This document shows positions 1 to 11,229 of a stretch of 64,000 nt of DNA, one piece after another; positions within the stretch are counted from its first letter, which is position 1; the number at the start of each line of letters is the position of its first letter. Source of the DNA: Tuctoria greenei (taxonomy: Eukaryota > Streptophyta > Magnoliopsida > Poales > Poaceae); assembly GCA_036927565.1 (NCBI GenBank), contig JAYESD010000008.1, forward strand, positions 115,905,498-115,969,497. The letters are read 5' to 3'. Position numbers and translations under genes: made by a program. The notes beneath the pieces were generated by a model that had not been told where the DNA came from, did no database searches, and saw only the letters and a program-made list of their open reading frames with translations.

Positions 1-69
1 GTGACGGCTGTAAGTTAAGGCCATTGCAATTAAGAATGTTGTCGTGAATAAGGGCTAATATCGGGCTCA

Positions 70-545
70 TTGGACCATGATACCTCATTCTCTTCAACCG
101 CCCACATACGCCCGCGGCCACCGCGCCTACCGCCACCCTTCCGCGCCCCCGCCACCCCCAGCCCCGCAGCGGCCCTGCCGCCCCCGGCCCTGCCGCACCA
201 CCCGCGCTTGATGCCGCCTTGCCGCGCCCTCACCGCCAGCCCGCCGCTCCCGCTCCGACCGCGCGCACATCGCCCCCGGCCCTGCCACCCCCGCCCCCGC
301 CATGCCCCCCCGCACCTGACGCTGCCCATCCGCCAGCCCGCCGCCCCCGGCCGATGGCCCTTCGCACTTGACGCTGCCCTGCTGCACCCCGCCGCGCCCC
401 GCCGCCCTGCTCTCGCCGCGCCCTCACTGCCCCCGGCCCTGCCGTGGCCCCGCCGTCCCTCTGATGCCGCTGGCCGCCCATGACAGCGCCGCTGGCCTCC
501 TCCAACGCTACCGACCTCCTCCGACGCCTCTGTACCGGCCTCGCT
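70..545. repeat. GC-rich low-complexity block
   Basis: This block is very GC-rich and made of imperfectly repeated pieces such as CCCCCGGCCCTGCC and CGCACYTGACGCTGCCC. It reads open in several frames on both strands, giving Pro/Ala/Arg-rich peptides, which is expected from composition alone. It could be 5' untranslated sequence of the CACTA gene or a captured GC-rich host exon. No start context or domain favours a protein. From 546 to about 940 the sequence is AT-rich with scattered copies of GATGCAATGTTG, and I see no gene there. Confidence 0.35.
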
Positions 546-1027
546 CGACTAGGTATGGTAGTTATGTTGTAAATTTTCAAGTTTCGGTTGGAAATGCATG
601 ATGGACATTTGAATGATGCAATGTTGTAATGTTGGTTGGGAATGCATGATGGACATAAATTTTTTCTCCATTCCTACTTCATTGCTAGTTATGTTTAGAG
701 ATGCAATGTTGTTTAGATATGAAGTGAACTTCATAGCTACTTCATTGTTTAGATATATTTAGATGATGCAATGTTGCTTTAGATATCCTAGCTTTGTTTA
801 GTTATGCAGTGAACTTACCAATGATCATACACGTGCTCATATAACATATTGTCTGTTGTTTGATATTTATTTTTTGTTTATGCTTATTGTTTATTGATAT
901 TTAATGTTTTTGAGTGACTTCTTAATATATGTAAATAAAGGGGTTTTGGGCCGGCTCGGACCAACCCGGAAGGGCACGACACGCAATAAGTGTGATCGTG
1001 TCGTGTAGACCATTGTAGTGGTACCAT

Positions 1028-2713
1028 ATGCATCAAGGCGACACAGAAGCGAACGGGTTGGTAAGGACGTCAATGACCCCGATGAGCTGGTTGCAGGGTC
1101 GGACCGATGCATTTTGGGCCCTTTGTCGCTATTGGGCTAGCGATGAGTTTAAGGCTAAGTCCGGGAAGGGTCAAGAGTGCAGAGGGGTCGAGGGGAAGAG
1201 CAATCACGGCCAAGATAACCACTTGTGTTTAGCTAAATGCATGGTAAGTGTATGTAACTTATGTTTATATATTCATAATATACAATTCGTACTAACACGT
1301 ATTGACAGTATCTTGAGACGAGAGTGCCGCCGACCCCTACTGAGATCTGGAAGAGAGTTCACAGGGACTCTTCTCGGCCTTAGGGTGCAGTCAGGCTGCA
1401 GCCGAGCGATTGGTAGGTTTATAAATCATTCATATTAAATATAAATATTTGGATTGTTGAACTTACACATTTTTCTTGTTTTGCAGACTAAGTACGGGGA
1501 GGAGGCTAGGAAGATACACGGCGAAGATTTCGATTGGGAACGTGAACCAATCGGTCCTCAAACCGCGTATGCAAGCGGAGGTGGAAAAGCACACGAAAGG
1601 TGAGTTTATAAGTCATTTTATCATTTTCAATTCAATGTATTCAAGATATTTCAATTTCATATTACTGACTCACTTTTTTATAGGCTCGCCATATTCGACG
1701 GAGTTGTCGACTCGAGGGTGGCGAGACCTGCGAGAGGCAGCTCCACGCAGGTTTGGTTGGTGGGCATGTCAGGTCGCCGCATCTCGCAGAGGGACATTGA
1801 GGTGCATTCCCTCCAAAAAACTTTAGAAGAGAACCTCAGGCAACAGGACGAGGCAGAACGCTAAAGGATCGCGATGGAGGCCACGATCTCTTCCCAGGCA
1901 GCAGTGTTGTTGCAGATGCAGGAAGCAATGGAGGTAACAAAATGAAAACTAAAGTTCTCATTAATTCAACGTAAATGACTTACTAAAAGGTAAAATTTAA
2001 TGTTTGCAATGACAGGCCATGGCTAGGGCGCAAGGTACGGGGATCCAGCTACCGTCACTACCGGTCCTACCAGGCGATCCTTCTTCTGCGGGTAAGGTAA
2101 TTTTTTATGACAACTTAACAATTCTAGTTTACCACAACCAAAATAAAGCGAGGAAATGGAGTGACAGTGAAAGATAGTTAGATAGAGTGAGAGATGGAGT
2201 TAGAGAGTGAGGAAGATAGAGAAAAAAGGATTGTGATAGAAGAGAGAGGGAGATAGTTAGATAGAAGAAAAGAATTAAAACAGAAGAAAGAGAGAGATAG
2301 AAGAAAGAGTGAGAGATAGTTAGATAGAGTGGGAGAGGAATGAAGAGAGAGGGAGATGTAGATGGAGATAGAAGGAGGGGAAGAGAGAGGGAGATGTAGA
2401 TGGAGATAGATGGAGGAAGATAGAGGGAAAATGATAGCAATTGAGAGATAGAGTGAGAGAGAGATAGATGAGATAGAAAGAGGAATGAAAAGAGAGAGGA
2501 AGAGAGGGGATCTAGATGGAGATAGAGGGAGAGGGAGGGAGAGAGATGTTGATGCATTTATAATCTAACTCTAAATCTCATTAATTGCAGGGATCTGCGA
2601 CGGCTGCTCAGACTCCGTCGCCGTCATTACCGCCACCTGGAATGAGGCGCAACGACGACTTCAACTTCGTAGGTGGCTTTGAAGGTGGCTTCGGAGGCCA
2701 GACGGGCAAGTGA
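1028..2713 (+). pseudogene. CACTA-associated protein gene (plant Transposase_24-like), degenerate
   Basis: Six putative exons with good splice sites are visible: about 1028-1242 (ending before GTAAGT), 1309-1412, 1487-1599, 1684-1933, 2016-2091 and 2591-2713 (stop TGA). They encode a protein resembling the tnpA-like / Transposase_24 proteins of grass CACTA elements. Features are a W.SDEFKAKS..G segment, a HGQDNHL segment, a PTPTEIWKRVH segment, KYGEEARKIHG, a Gly-rich GGGKAHERLAIFDGVVDS block, a Gln/Glu-rich coiled-coil-like stretch and a Pro/Gly-rich tail ending GGQTGK. Known family members act in transposition of the element and are not the catalytic DDE subunit. At least two in-frame stops (CCT TAG in exon 2, CGC TAA in exon 4) make this copy non-functional. 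The true first exon may lie upstream of 1028. Confidence 0.6.
2150..2555 (+). repeat. Purine-rich GAGAGATAGA minisatellite in intron 5
   Basis: About 0.4 kb of nearly pure A/G/T sequence on the plus strand is built from variants of GAGAGATAGA, GAAAGAGAGA and GGGAGATGTAGATGGAGATAGA. It lies wholly within the last intron of the CACTA gene (2092-2590). The long minus-strand open frame across it (Ser/Leu-rich) is a composition artefact. Confidence 0.8.
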
Positions 2714-2875
2714 GCTCTTGTTTGCTTTGTTCATGGTGATGTGCAATGTATCGACAATATTGTGAAGTTGTTTGTGATTGTGATGCTATTTGTGATTGTC
2801 ATATGTTATCTTGTATGTTTTGTGATTCTGGCCATCGAGCCAGGTAGTATTTTCGGTTTTTTTAAAAAATAAAAA

Positions 2876-3280
2876 ACCTTATTTGCGACGGCTTTTTATA
2901 CAGAACCGTCGCAAATAAGGATCTAGGCCGTTGCAAACTTGCCTCTGTTATTTGGGACGGCCCGACCATCATGATTAAGTCCCTATTTGCACTGGCCAGT
3001 CCGTCGCAAATGGCTGCGTGGGCCCCGTCGGATGATCGCGTTAGACCCATCGGTTGAGCTTATTTGCGACAGCTTGGCCGTCGCAAATAGGTACTTAATT
3101 GCGACGGTCTTGCCGTCGCAAATCGACCTGTGGGGCCCATCGGCCCCCTGGCAATAATTTGCGACGGCTACTGCGGGCCGTCGCAAATAAGTAAAGCTGT
3201 CGCAAATAGCTTACTTACGGCGGTTATTGGCTTCTTTGCGATGGCCCTGATCGTCGCAAATCATCGGGATTCCTGTAGTG
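2876..3280. repeat. CACTA subterminal repeat region and 3' terminal inverted repeat
   Basis: The motif TTTGCGACGGC and its reverse GCCGTCGCAAA occur repeatedly in both orientations, often as facing pairs, for example ATTTGCGACGGCTTTTTATA followed by ACCGTCGCAAATAAGG. Arrays of this kind bind the element-encoded TNPA-type protein in the En/Spm family. The outermost bases 3267-3280 form the terminal repeat ending GTAGTG. The facing pairs could also fold into cruciforms. Confidence 0.8.
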
Positions 3281-5056
3281 TCACGACTTGGAGCTTGCTG
3301 CCATGGTGCTTGCTCTAAAAATGTGGAGGCATTATTTGCTTGGAAATCTGGTTCACCACTACACCGACCACAAAAGTTTGAAGTATATCTTCACTCAGAA
3401 GGAGCTGAACATGTGGCAACGAATATGGTTAGAATTGATCAAGGATTATGAGATTGAGATTCATTATCATCCCGGCAAAGCTAATGTGGTTGCTAATGCA
3501 CTTAGCCGCAAATCTCATGTCAATAATTTGACCATCATTCCTATGGAAGAAGGAGAAGAACCGAGTCTATATGTAGCTCCATATGGAGATTTATACAATC
3601 TTGCCCTCATTCCCACAATCCGAGATGAGATTATTGAAGCTCAAAAGAAGGACAAGGGTATGTCTCACATACTCAAGAGACTGGACTGCGGTGAGATGAA
3701 GTGCTTTCGAATAGATGAACATGGTGCTGTATGGTTCAGGAATCGGATTGTAGTGCCCCGTGACATGGAACTTCGAAAGAAAATTTTGGATGAGGCTCAC
3801 TTGTCCAAATATTCTATTCATCTGGGCAGCAATAAAATATATCAAGACTTGAAGACTAAGTTTTGGTGGACACGGATGAAGCGTGAGATCGCTAAGTACG
3901 TATCTGAGTGTGATACGTGTCGGCGAGTGAAGGCCAACCATATGAAGAAAGCGGGACAGCTGTAACCGCTGAATATTCCGGCATGGAAATGGGAGGATGT
4001 GAGTATGGACTTCATCATCAGATTGCCACTCACATTCCGGAAGCATGATTCGATTTGGGTGGTAGTCAATCGACTAACCAAGTCAGCAGACTTCGTTCCG
4101 GTAAATGTTGTATTCAATGCCAAGAAATACGCGTAGTTGTACATATCAAGAATTGTGTGCCTACACGACATTCCCCGCACGATTATTTCAGATCGAGGCT
4201 TGCTGTTTGTTGCTCGTTTCTGGTAGCAGCTGCACACCTCATTTGGTACTAAACTGATTAGAAGCTCCGCCTATCACCCGTAGACTGATGGACAAACTGA
4301 GCGGGTGAATCAAGTACTTGAGGACATGTTGCAAGCGTGTGCCATCCACCACTGTAAAAATTTGGATGATCATTTACCATTGGCGGAATTCTCGTACAAC
4401 AATGGTTATCAAGCGAGTATCAAGATGGCACCATATGAAGCTCTCTACGGCCGGAAATGCCGCACACCGCTGAATTGGTGCGAGTCCGGTGAAAGAATGA
4501 CATTCGGGATTGATCTAGTCAACAAAGCCGAGGAACATGTTTGAATCATTCAAGCGAACTTGAGAGCGGGTCAATCTCGACAGAAGATTTAAGCGGACAA
4601 GCGGCGTTGCCCGCTGCACTTCAATGTCGGGGACCACGTATACCTATGCGTGTCACCGATGAAAGGAACTCACCGGTTCGGAGTAAAAGGAAAGCTAGCT
4701 CCCCGGTTTATTGGTCCATTTGCTATTACGGACAAGTGCAGACCTGTGGCTTATAGATTAAAATTGCCTTCATTTGTCGCTGGTATCCACAACATTTTCC
4801 ATGTATCTCAGCTCCGGAAATGTCTCAAGTTCACAGCTGCAGTCCACACGGATGAGATCGGTGAGTTGCAACCGCATCTCACATAATCCGAACATCCGAT
4901 TCAAATTCTTGATGAGAAGGCTCAAACAACGCGGAACCGCACACTGTGGTTCTATAAAGTGTTATGGAACAACTATACTTCTGAAGGAGCGAATGGGAAT
5001 CCGAATAATATCTCCGCTCCAACTATCTGGATTTCTTATCGTCTCATATCCGATAA
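3281..5056 (+). pseudogene. Gypsy A pol remnant: RNase H, integrase, chromodomain-like end
   Basis: This is the C-terminal half of a Ty3/gypsy chromovirus polyprotein. In order it shows the end of RNase H (HDLELAA, YTDHKSLKYIFTQ, NVVANALSRK), the H2C2 integrase zinc finger (HLSKYSIH..., CDTCRRVK), and the integrase core with SDRG and TDGQTERVNQVLEDML. Then comes the GPFAI / FHVSQLRKCL C-terminal module and a degraded chromodomain-like tail (YKVLWNNYTSE, then WESE in another frame). Stops fall at about 3963, 4135, 4231, 4280 and 4542, with a frameshift near 4990. The upstream gag, protease and RT were separated by the CACTA insertion and lie outside the window. It resembles the Tekay/Del lineage, but not closely enough to name a family. 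Confidence 0.8.
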
Positions 5057-5108
5057 TTTCTCTCCTACATTCGTCTCTTCATTGTAATCTCGGGATGAGA
5101 TTCTTTTT

Positions 5109-5120
5109 AGGCGGGAGTAA
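5109..5120 (+). promoter_or_regulatory. Polypurine tract of gypsy A
   Basis: AGGCGGGAGTAA lies directly before the TGTAAAAGCC start of the 3' LTR. In this element class it primes plus-strand DNA synthesis. Confidence 0.55.
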
Positions 5121-8100
5121 TGTAAAAGCCCTAATTTCCATAATGCAAACTTTAGTTAGGACTAAAAAAAATTTGAATGGTAAAAGAAACAAATAGGAAA
5201 TGAGAAAAACAAATTACAAACTCCAAAAGGGGGAATTCAAAAAACTAAACTTAGCTACTATTTAAATGAAGTTAACATGATGATTTGAGTTGACCATTGG
5301 ATTCCAAATATTTAAAATAGCCTCCCTGCAAACTTTCATAATTTTTGAAGCAAGTTTGCTATTTAATTCAATAGCTACATTGGATTTATCTCAAATTCAA
5401 ATTCAAGTTTAAATTCAAATGAAACTTTTTGAAATCATCAATCTGAATTCAAAATCAAATTTTACGTAATTAATCCACCCTGACATTGGAAGAGTGAATG
5501 AGCAAGGATGAGGATGAGGGAGAGAAGTGGGACCCACCTGACATTGGAAGAGTGCTCTGTTATTTCTTCCCAGGGCGCCACCACACCGCATGCATTTGGC
5601 CAACAAGGTGCATGCTTCCCTGCTTGCCTCCATCTTCATCCAGCATGCCCAGAGCTCCTACTTATCTTCCTCCAAGCCCCAAAGTCGAGCACTTCACCGT
5701 TGCTTCATTCCCTGGCGCCAGATTTTGCCCACCGGCGAGTTCTTACCCTCCCACTCGAAATCCAGCAAGGATCATCGGTATGGAGCAGTTTTCTTTGCAG
5801 CCTATCATTTCTCCACGTCTTGCGCACCTGTTTGATCAATCCCTCGTGCAGTTTGAGCCTCCCCAACGGTGGACAAGGCGATTTGCCGGCCACCATGCTA
5901 TGTTTTTCCCTGCCGCTCCTCTGTTCACCGTCGACCCGGCACTATACACCATTTTTCATCCCCGACCTTGAAGGAAAAGGATGGGCTATAGTACCTAGAA
6001 TCTGCTCGTAAAGTTTCAGCCCTTGCCATCCCTCCTAGCTCGAGTATTAGTGATTTTCCCGATGAGCTTCGTGTATGAACTGAGTAGGTCTCGGTCCAAA
6101 TTTGTTTTCCACGTTTGATGATATCTCGTGGCCGTGAGATTTTATGTTCCTCATGTTCCTACGCACCTTCACGAAGAAAAAGTGAAGAGATTCATCGAGT
6201 AGATACTTGGGAAATCAAAATTTCCTAGCCACCAGCTGGAAAACACAACCTCATCATCGAATGCAAATTTTCACAACCTTTTCATCCTTTTGGAATACCC
6301 TATCAGCATCCTTAGGTCTCCAGCAACAGTTTGGAGTTTACTCCGACCAGAAAAAGGCACCATAGGGCCCGGCCGACATGACCGGAACCCTAGCTCTGCC
6401 CGCCACCGTCGCACCGCCATCTCCGGTCGCCAATCGCCGTCGGGAACCTTACCGTCGTGTTCTCCGTCTGATTTTTGGTGGGGCAGCGAGTTTGAAGGGC
6501 TGGCATGCCCTGGAAAGGCCGCGCGGCGAGTGGCCACCGTCGGGCGCCGCCGCGAGTCGCTCCTCAGTGTCGTGGGCGAGAGGTTGAAGAAGACCCCGTG
6601 GGGCCCGACCGTCAGCCAAATGAGTGCGCGCCCTGGATCTGCTGCGGCTTGGTGATCGGGTGTGTCTACAACCCTGAACCGCGTGGCCCCGTGTGGCTTG
6701 AATGCCACTGGTCCATTTTAAACCCGTGGGGCCCATTGTTTAATTCAAACTTTTCTATTTAGATTTAATTCCATATTTTGCTCCAACTTTGAAAATCCAT
6801 ATCTCATAGAATACTTGTCCAAAGATTCCCAAATAAATTTTGTTGGAACCAGGATGATCTGTACTTTCATGTGGTGCAATTGGATCTGTATGAAAATCCA
6901 TAAATTATTCTTAATAATGCCATAAATAAAAATGTTATTGGAATTCATTACGGGTGCTCCATTCATTCAGAAATTCTCCATTTTTTCCACATCATTCCAA
7001 ACAATTTCCTTGAGTTCCAGTTAAAATTTCAGGTCCATTTGAGTTCATTTGAAGAGCCAAATGGTTTTTCCAATATCATTGTACCTAAAAATTCCAAAAT
7101 ATCCAGAAACATTTCAGCAAATTGTCCAAATTATAAATTCAATACGTCACAGTAGAATGGTTAGAAAATTACGAAACCAATTTTTTTGAGTCACTATTGA
7201 CCTCAGAACACCTTTTTTTGGCCATGTTAAAATACCAGATTGCCCATGAATTTGATATACATTGAATTTTATACATCAAAGACTTCCATAAACTTAGCCC
7301 AATTTCAGCCAGTTCCTCACCCATAGTTCCTAGTGTCCACTGTAAAATTTCCAGAACCAGTGGCCTTTATTTAGTATACTTAATTGTATTCCCTTTCAGC
7401 TATGTAATAATACCAATATTGATTCACTTGTATTATTCTTTGCATATTGAATAGCTGCCGAGCTCGAGAAGACCCCAGAGCCATTGGAAGTTATCAACCC
7501 GGAGACTAACTTTAACCCCGTCTCGCAGCCAGCAAGCCCCGGTTTGCATTTAACAGCGTTTTAAACTTTGATTTGTATCACACTATATGGGTTAGTATGT
7601 ATGTGCATTAAGTCTAGGTTATTCTTGGAGTTCTCCACATGCATGACCAGAGAACCCATGAGAGAAGGGTAGACGGTTAAGTCCTCGATGTGTTCATGCT
7701 ATGCTTAATGTTATAGTTGCTTCGATAGAAGTCGAGTAGTTAGAATCTACTCGCGAGTTCAGGAATTGGGTTCACAGGAAATCGGTCGAGTGAGAGATTC
7801 ATCATTTGATTAAATATGAGACCGGGCATGGAGTAGGAGAAGCAGGACATAGAGGCCTATGAGTAATAGTTGTGCCTGTGTTCGTCAAGGACCGATCCAT
7901 GTGTGGCCCTGTTAAAAAGGTTTGAATGTACCGAAGGCATACTGGATATATGGGACCCAGTAAACTGTTGTGACATGTCCACCTTAGCGTCGAGACATAC
8001 CCCACTGCCTTATAGGTGTGGGTTGAGAGCAGCAAGATGTAAACCTGCCAGGGGGTACCTCGTACTTCGTGTGGGGGCCTCCTGCTCATAGCGGTGGGAC

Positions 8101-8251
8101 CGGTTCGGCGTTTAGGTAGTGGGTGAAAGGTTGCCGCATACAAAATCAGTGGACTGTGCCTTCATAGCTCTGAGTGTGGGTGTATGTGTCATGCTATTCG
8201 GGTATCCCTGCAGGTGTATATCGATTCGAGTCATCGTCGTCTGTGGTTATT
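5121..8251 (+). repeat. 3' LTR of gypsy A, left segment
   Basis: The LTR starts TGTAAAAGCCC right after the pol end and polypurine tract. It holds AT-rich stretches, a short duplication (CCTGACATTGGAAGAGTG at about 5482 and 5538), GC-rich segments (5570-5950, 6300-6660) with coincidental open frames, and a U5-like section with GACCGATCCATG and GGGACCGGTTCGGCG. It is interrupted at 8251 by element B, whose left target duplication TTATT is 8247-8251. LTRs above 3 kb are typical of Tekay-type chromoviruses. No TATA box is assigned with confidence, and no real gene was found in it. Confidence 0.65.
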
Positions 8252-8379
8252 TGTAACACCCTCATTTTCATGCATCATGCCCTACATACATTCATATACA
8301 TGTTTAACATTAACCCACAACAAGAGGAACGAGTTTAAAATTGATTTGGAACAAAACCGCACTTAAAATGGAGGAAAGT

Positions 8380-8702
8380 GCGGACTAGTCCCATTTTACT
8401 GAGGACTAGTCCGATTTCTCTCTGACTAAAAATGGACTTGTCTATTTTTGCTGTGGACTAGTCTGATTTTGCCTCTGGAAACTTTCGGACCTGTCCGATT
8501 TTCTGCGGACTAGTCCGATATTCCATGAATCCTTGAAAATTTGCTAAGTCCCTAGACTTTTCCGGACTAGTCTGGTGTCCCAGCGGACTTGTCTGTTTTC
8601 CTCTCCGACAAAAGTTGGACTTGTCCGATTTTTGGCCAGACTTGTCCGATTTTCACTCTGGACATTTTTGGACTAGTCCGGTCCTTTTCGGACTTGTCCG
8701 GT
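8380..8702. repeat. CGGACTAGTCCG / CGGACTTGTCCG dyad array, B 5' LTR
   Basis: Twelve units can be read by eye, near 8381, 8403, 8434, 8455, 8485, 8506, 8562, 8584, 8617, 8638, 8670 and 8689. Most match NGGACTWGTCYG and many are followed by ATTTT. The A-centred form is a perfect 12-bp palindrome; the T-centred form has one mismatched central pair. Two further units lie at 9231-9243 and 9252-9263, downstream of the TATA box. The array ends about 170 bp upstream of TATATAAA, which fits a bank of protein-binding sites in U3. Function is inferred only. Confidence 0.85.
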
Positions 8703-8868
8703 ATTTCGTGACTCCGAGTTGATCTATTGTTTTACAACTTGTTTCTTGGGTTTCATGTTAAGTGGGCCTAGGGATGTCGTGCCTAACTCTTTTAGAGCCC
8801 ATATGGGACTCTAAACCGGCCTCTACTCCTCTCAATCTCGAAATCCATCTAACCCTAGCCTCCACCTC

Positions 8869-8876
8869 TATATAAA
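8869..8876 (+). promoter_or_regulatory. TATA box of B 5' LTR
   Basis: TATATAAA in the context CACCTCTATATAAACAACC. The same box recurs at the equivalent place in the other three LTRs of the family (16407, 40545, 48018). Transcription would be expected to start some 30 bp downstream, marking the U3/R border. Confidence 0.7.
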
Positions 8877-10969
8877 CAACCCCACCCCTTGGCTTGACAT
8901 CTATTTTCCACTTTTCCAACCCACCCGAACCCTAGTTCATGGAGAGCCACCATCAAGGAGGGAGGAGAAGATCCCAATCAATAAGAAGAAGAGGAGGAAA
9001 CAAAAGAGGATCAAGATCTCCACCAAGCTTCCGTTCTTCATCACCAATTCATCTCCAAGTTCACCAACCCTAGATCATCAAGATCCAAGTGTTACCTCAA
9101 AGTTTCTTGATTCATTCGAGTTCTAAACACCTGGTATACCTTCTATTCTCTTTTCCTTACGTGAATTCAACCCCTAATCTCCAAGTTTACGTTGATCTAG
9201 AAAACCCTAGTTCGCCATTTCTGCGAAGTTCGGACTAGTCCGGCCTTCTACAGACTAGTCCGATTTTGCTGACTAAATTGTGTTGAATTGATTCTAAAAT
9301 TTGATCAAATCAACTCCAAACCTGTATAAACTTATTAAAAGCTATTAGAACTAGTTGGTGATCATTAAAAGCAATCTATTAACAAATTCTACCTTGCATT
9401 TGCATCAATCATGCATATCATGTCATATTGAGTAATATTTGTGCACTCTTTGATTTTGTTTCTTGTCTTGTATGTTTATTGTGTGGAATAGACGGATTTG
9501 CGCTAGAGAGTGCCTCGGAGGATCTACAGCACCAAGAGTTTGAAGGCTTTGACCCTAACCAACCGCAAGAGCAAGGCAAGTGTCCTTGAAGCATATTGAT
9601 CCTGTTTTAAAATAAATGTTTTGTTTGCAAAATTGCATGCCTGTGTCAATTTTATGGGAATCCTATGGTAGGAAGTTTACTACTTTTGTTGACCACCCTT
9701 GTCACCTGGGATATATGGTAGAGAGTCGGGATGGGATTTTTACTTTTTGCTTCGCCTAATTAATTGGGATGGGAAAACAACTATACCACTCAATTTAAAT
9801 ATGCATGGATGAGATTATGGTTAACATGAACTGGTTAAATATGATATGGTAATGGGTGATCTAAGCAAGCCTTGTATGTGGATGGGTTGGATGATATGGT
9901 GGTTTGCTTGCTTTAGATCTAAGGACCGGTTCATACGAGAATAAGCGAAGACTACAGTGCCATCACGAGGCCATGTATGGGTGCGGCGTAGCTGATCCAA
10001 TTATGGATCCGAATGGCTCAAGAGGGGGCCCTTGGTTGAAGATGTGCTCAGTTGGAGGCATCACCACTGGTGAAACCTCAGTGTGGTCTAAATAGGCTAG
10101 TAATCCCTTTGTAAAGGCTATTTTGTGATCTCTTGGCCATACACCAAAGGAAGTGTAATTGGCATAAGGGAGGTTCTTTAGTCGCCGACGGGTGATGAAA
10201 TCACAAACACGTGGGTAAAGTGGTACAAACTCTGCAAAGTATTAAAACTATCATGATAGCTGTGCTCCCGGTTATGAGCACCTGGACAACTTCCATGATT
10301 AGAGGGAACTCAGTATGGGGATGGGTATGGTTTGGTAATTGTTATGGATGGTTATGGATTAATTTCTGATATTGAATATGGTTATTGGCAAATGGAGAAA
10401 TCTGGAATTATTGATGATGGTAGTGAATTCAGACTGATATTATGATATTACTTATGATTATGATGGGTTTACTTCACATACATGTAATATATTGCTTTTC
10501 AAATGTTTTAATGTACTTTTTAGCACTTTGCCTTTATTACATTCGTCATTTGAATCAGCCACATGTCATAATTTCCACACTTGCCGAGTTTGACATGTAC
10601 TCACTCTTGCAATCCCCCCCAACAGGTGCAGGTCAGGATTGGGAGTTTAATGGCGATAATGCGGAGTTCTAGGCCGTGTCTACCCTCAGCTTTGCCTGTG
10701 GTGTTATTGGAGTTTTGCTATCCCTTATGATTAGTTTGCTTAGTTGCTTAATTAGTTTATTTCCACTGCATTAGTTGAACTTTTCATTATTATTCATTAG
10801 AGCTTGTATTCGAGGATAATATGAATTGTGTAATAAAAGTACTTATTTAATAACTTGTGCTGTGGTAATTATCTGTATATCGTTTGTGATGCACTTGTAT
10901 ATGTGTGTTAAAAATCCTGGGCACACATATACTGCACTTTGTACATTTTCGCAACCGGGTGTCACAGAT

Positions 10970-10983
10970 TGGTATCAGAGCCA
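10970..10983 (+). promoter_or_regulatory. Primer binding site of B
   Basis: TGGTATCAGAGCCA begins 3 nt after the LTR end and is complementary to the 3' end of plant initiator-Met tRNA, the usual primer of gypsy and copia elements. Confidence 0.85.
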
Positions 10984-11229
10984 CAGGTTGACCGTAGGAC
11001 GCAGCCCAGATAGAATGGACACTTTAGAGCACATAGGAGCACTCAGGAAGTATTGTGATTTTGTTTGGTGTGATGTTGCTATATATTGTTTGCTTGTGTG
11101 CTTAATAGAGGATTTTGGGATGCTTTAGCATTGCCATGTCCACGTAGGATAGTTAGTTGCCTAGTTTCATATCCCTTAATGCATATAGGTGGGGACGTTT
11201 TCTATCTCTTACCTATTGCTTTTCTTCAG

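Larger units (their letters stand above)
1..3280 (+). mobile_element. CACTA (En/Spm) DNA transposon, right portion
   Basis: The right end is clear. The sequence finishes with GGATTCCTGTAGTG, the reverse complement of a CACTACAGGAATCC-type terminal inverted repeat, and 3 bp of possible target duplication (TCA) follow. Inside it lie 0.4 kb of subterminal TTTGCGACGGC repeats in both orientations and a multi-exon transposase-type gene. Gypsy pol sequence resumes at 3281 in the middle of an RNase H domain (HDLELAA), so the element inserted into retrotransposon A. I found no left CACTA terminus, so the left end should lie before base 1. The assignment to the superfamily is firm; the claim that bases 1-940 all belong to the same element is inferred. 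Confidence 0.75.
8252..10966 (+). repeat. 5' LTR of gypsy B
   Basis: This 2.7-kb LTR has three parts. First is a U3 portion with a dyad array at 8380-8702. Next is a core promoter with TATATAAA, followed by a leader with a small open frame. Last is a long U5 with landmarks CTAAGGACCGGTTCATACG and TCGCCGACGGGTGATG. Compared with the 3' LTR it lacks about 85 bp between GTAGCTGAT and GGATCCGAATGG (near 9995-10005). The LTRs also differ at many single bases, so the insertion is not recent. Confidence 0.9.

Noticed and set aside
960..1020. CACTA terminal repeat at CATTGTAGTGG
   Set aside because: GTAGTG occurs, but without a matching subterminal array on the correct side, and the adjoining sequence continues into the transposon gene.
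2129..2557. 142-codon minus-strand ORF rich in Ser and Leu
   Set aside because: It is the complement of the purine minisatellite; its composition comes from the repeat.
5498..6011. Overlapping ORFs of 157 and 167 codons in the A LTR
   Set aside because: Several frames are open at once over a GC-rich LTR stretch, with no domain, intron or homologue recognised.
6271..6762. Plus and minus ORFs near 6.3-6.7 kb
   Set aside because: They lie inside the A LTR, are GC-driven and overlap on both strands.
8380..8702. CRISPR-like array of short palindromic repeats
   Set aside because: Units are 10-13 bp, degenerate and unevenly spaced, the spacers are themselves conserved between LTR copies, no cas genes exist, and the host is a plant.
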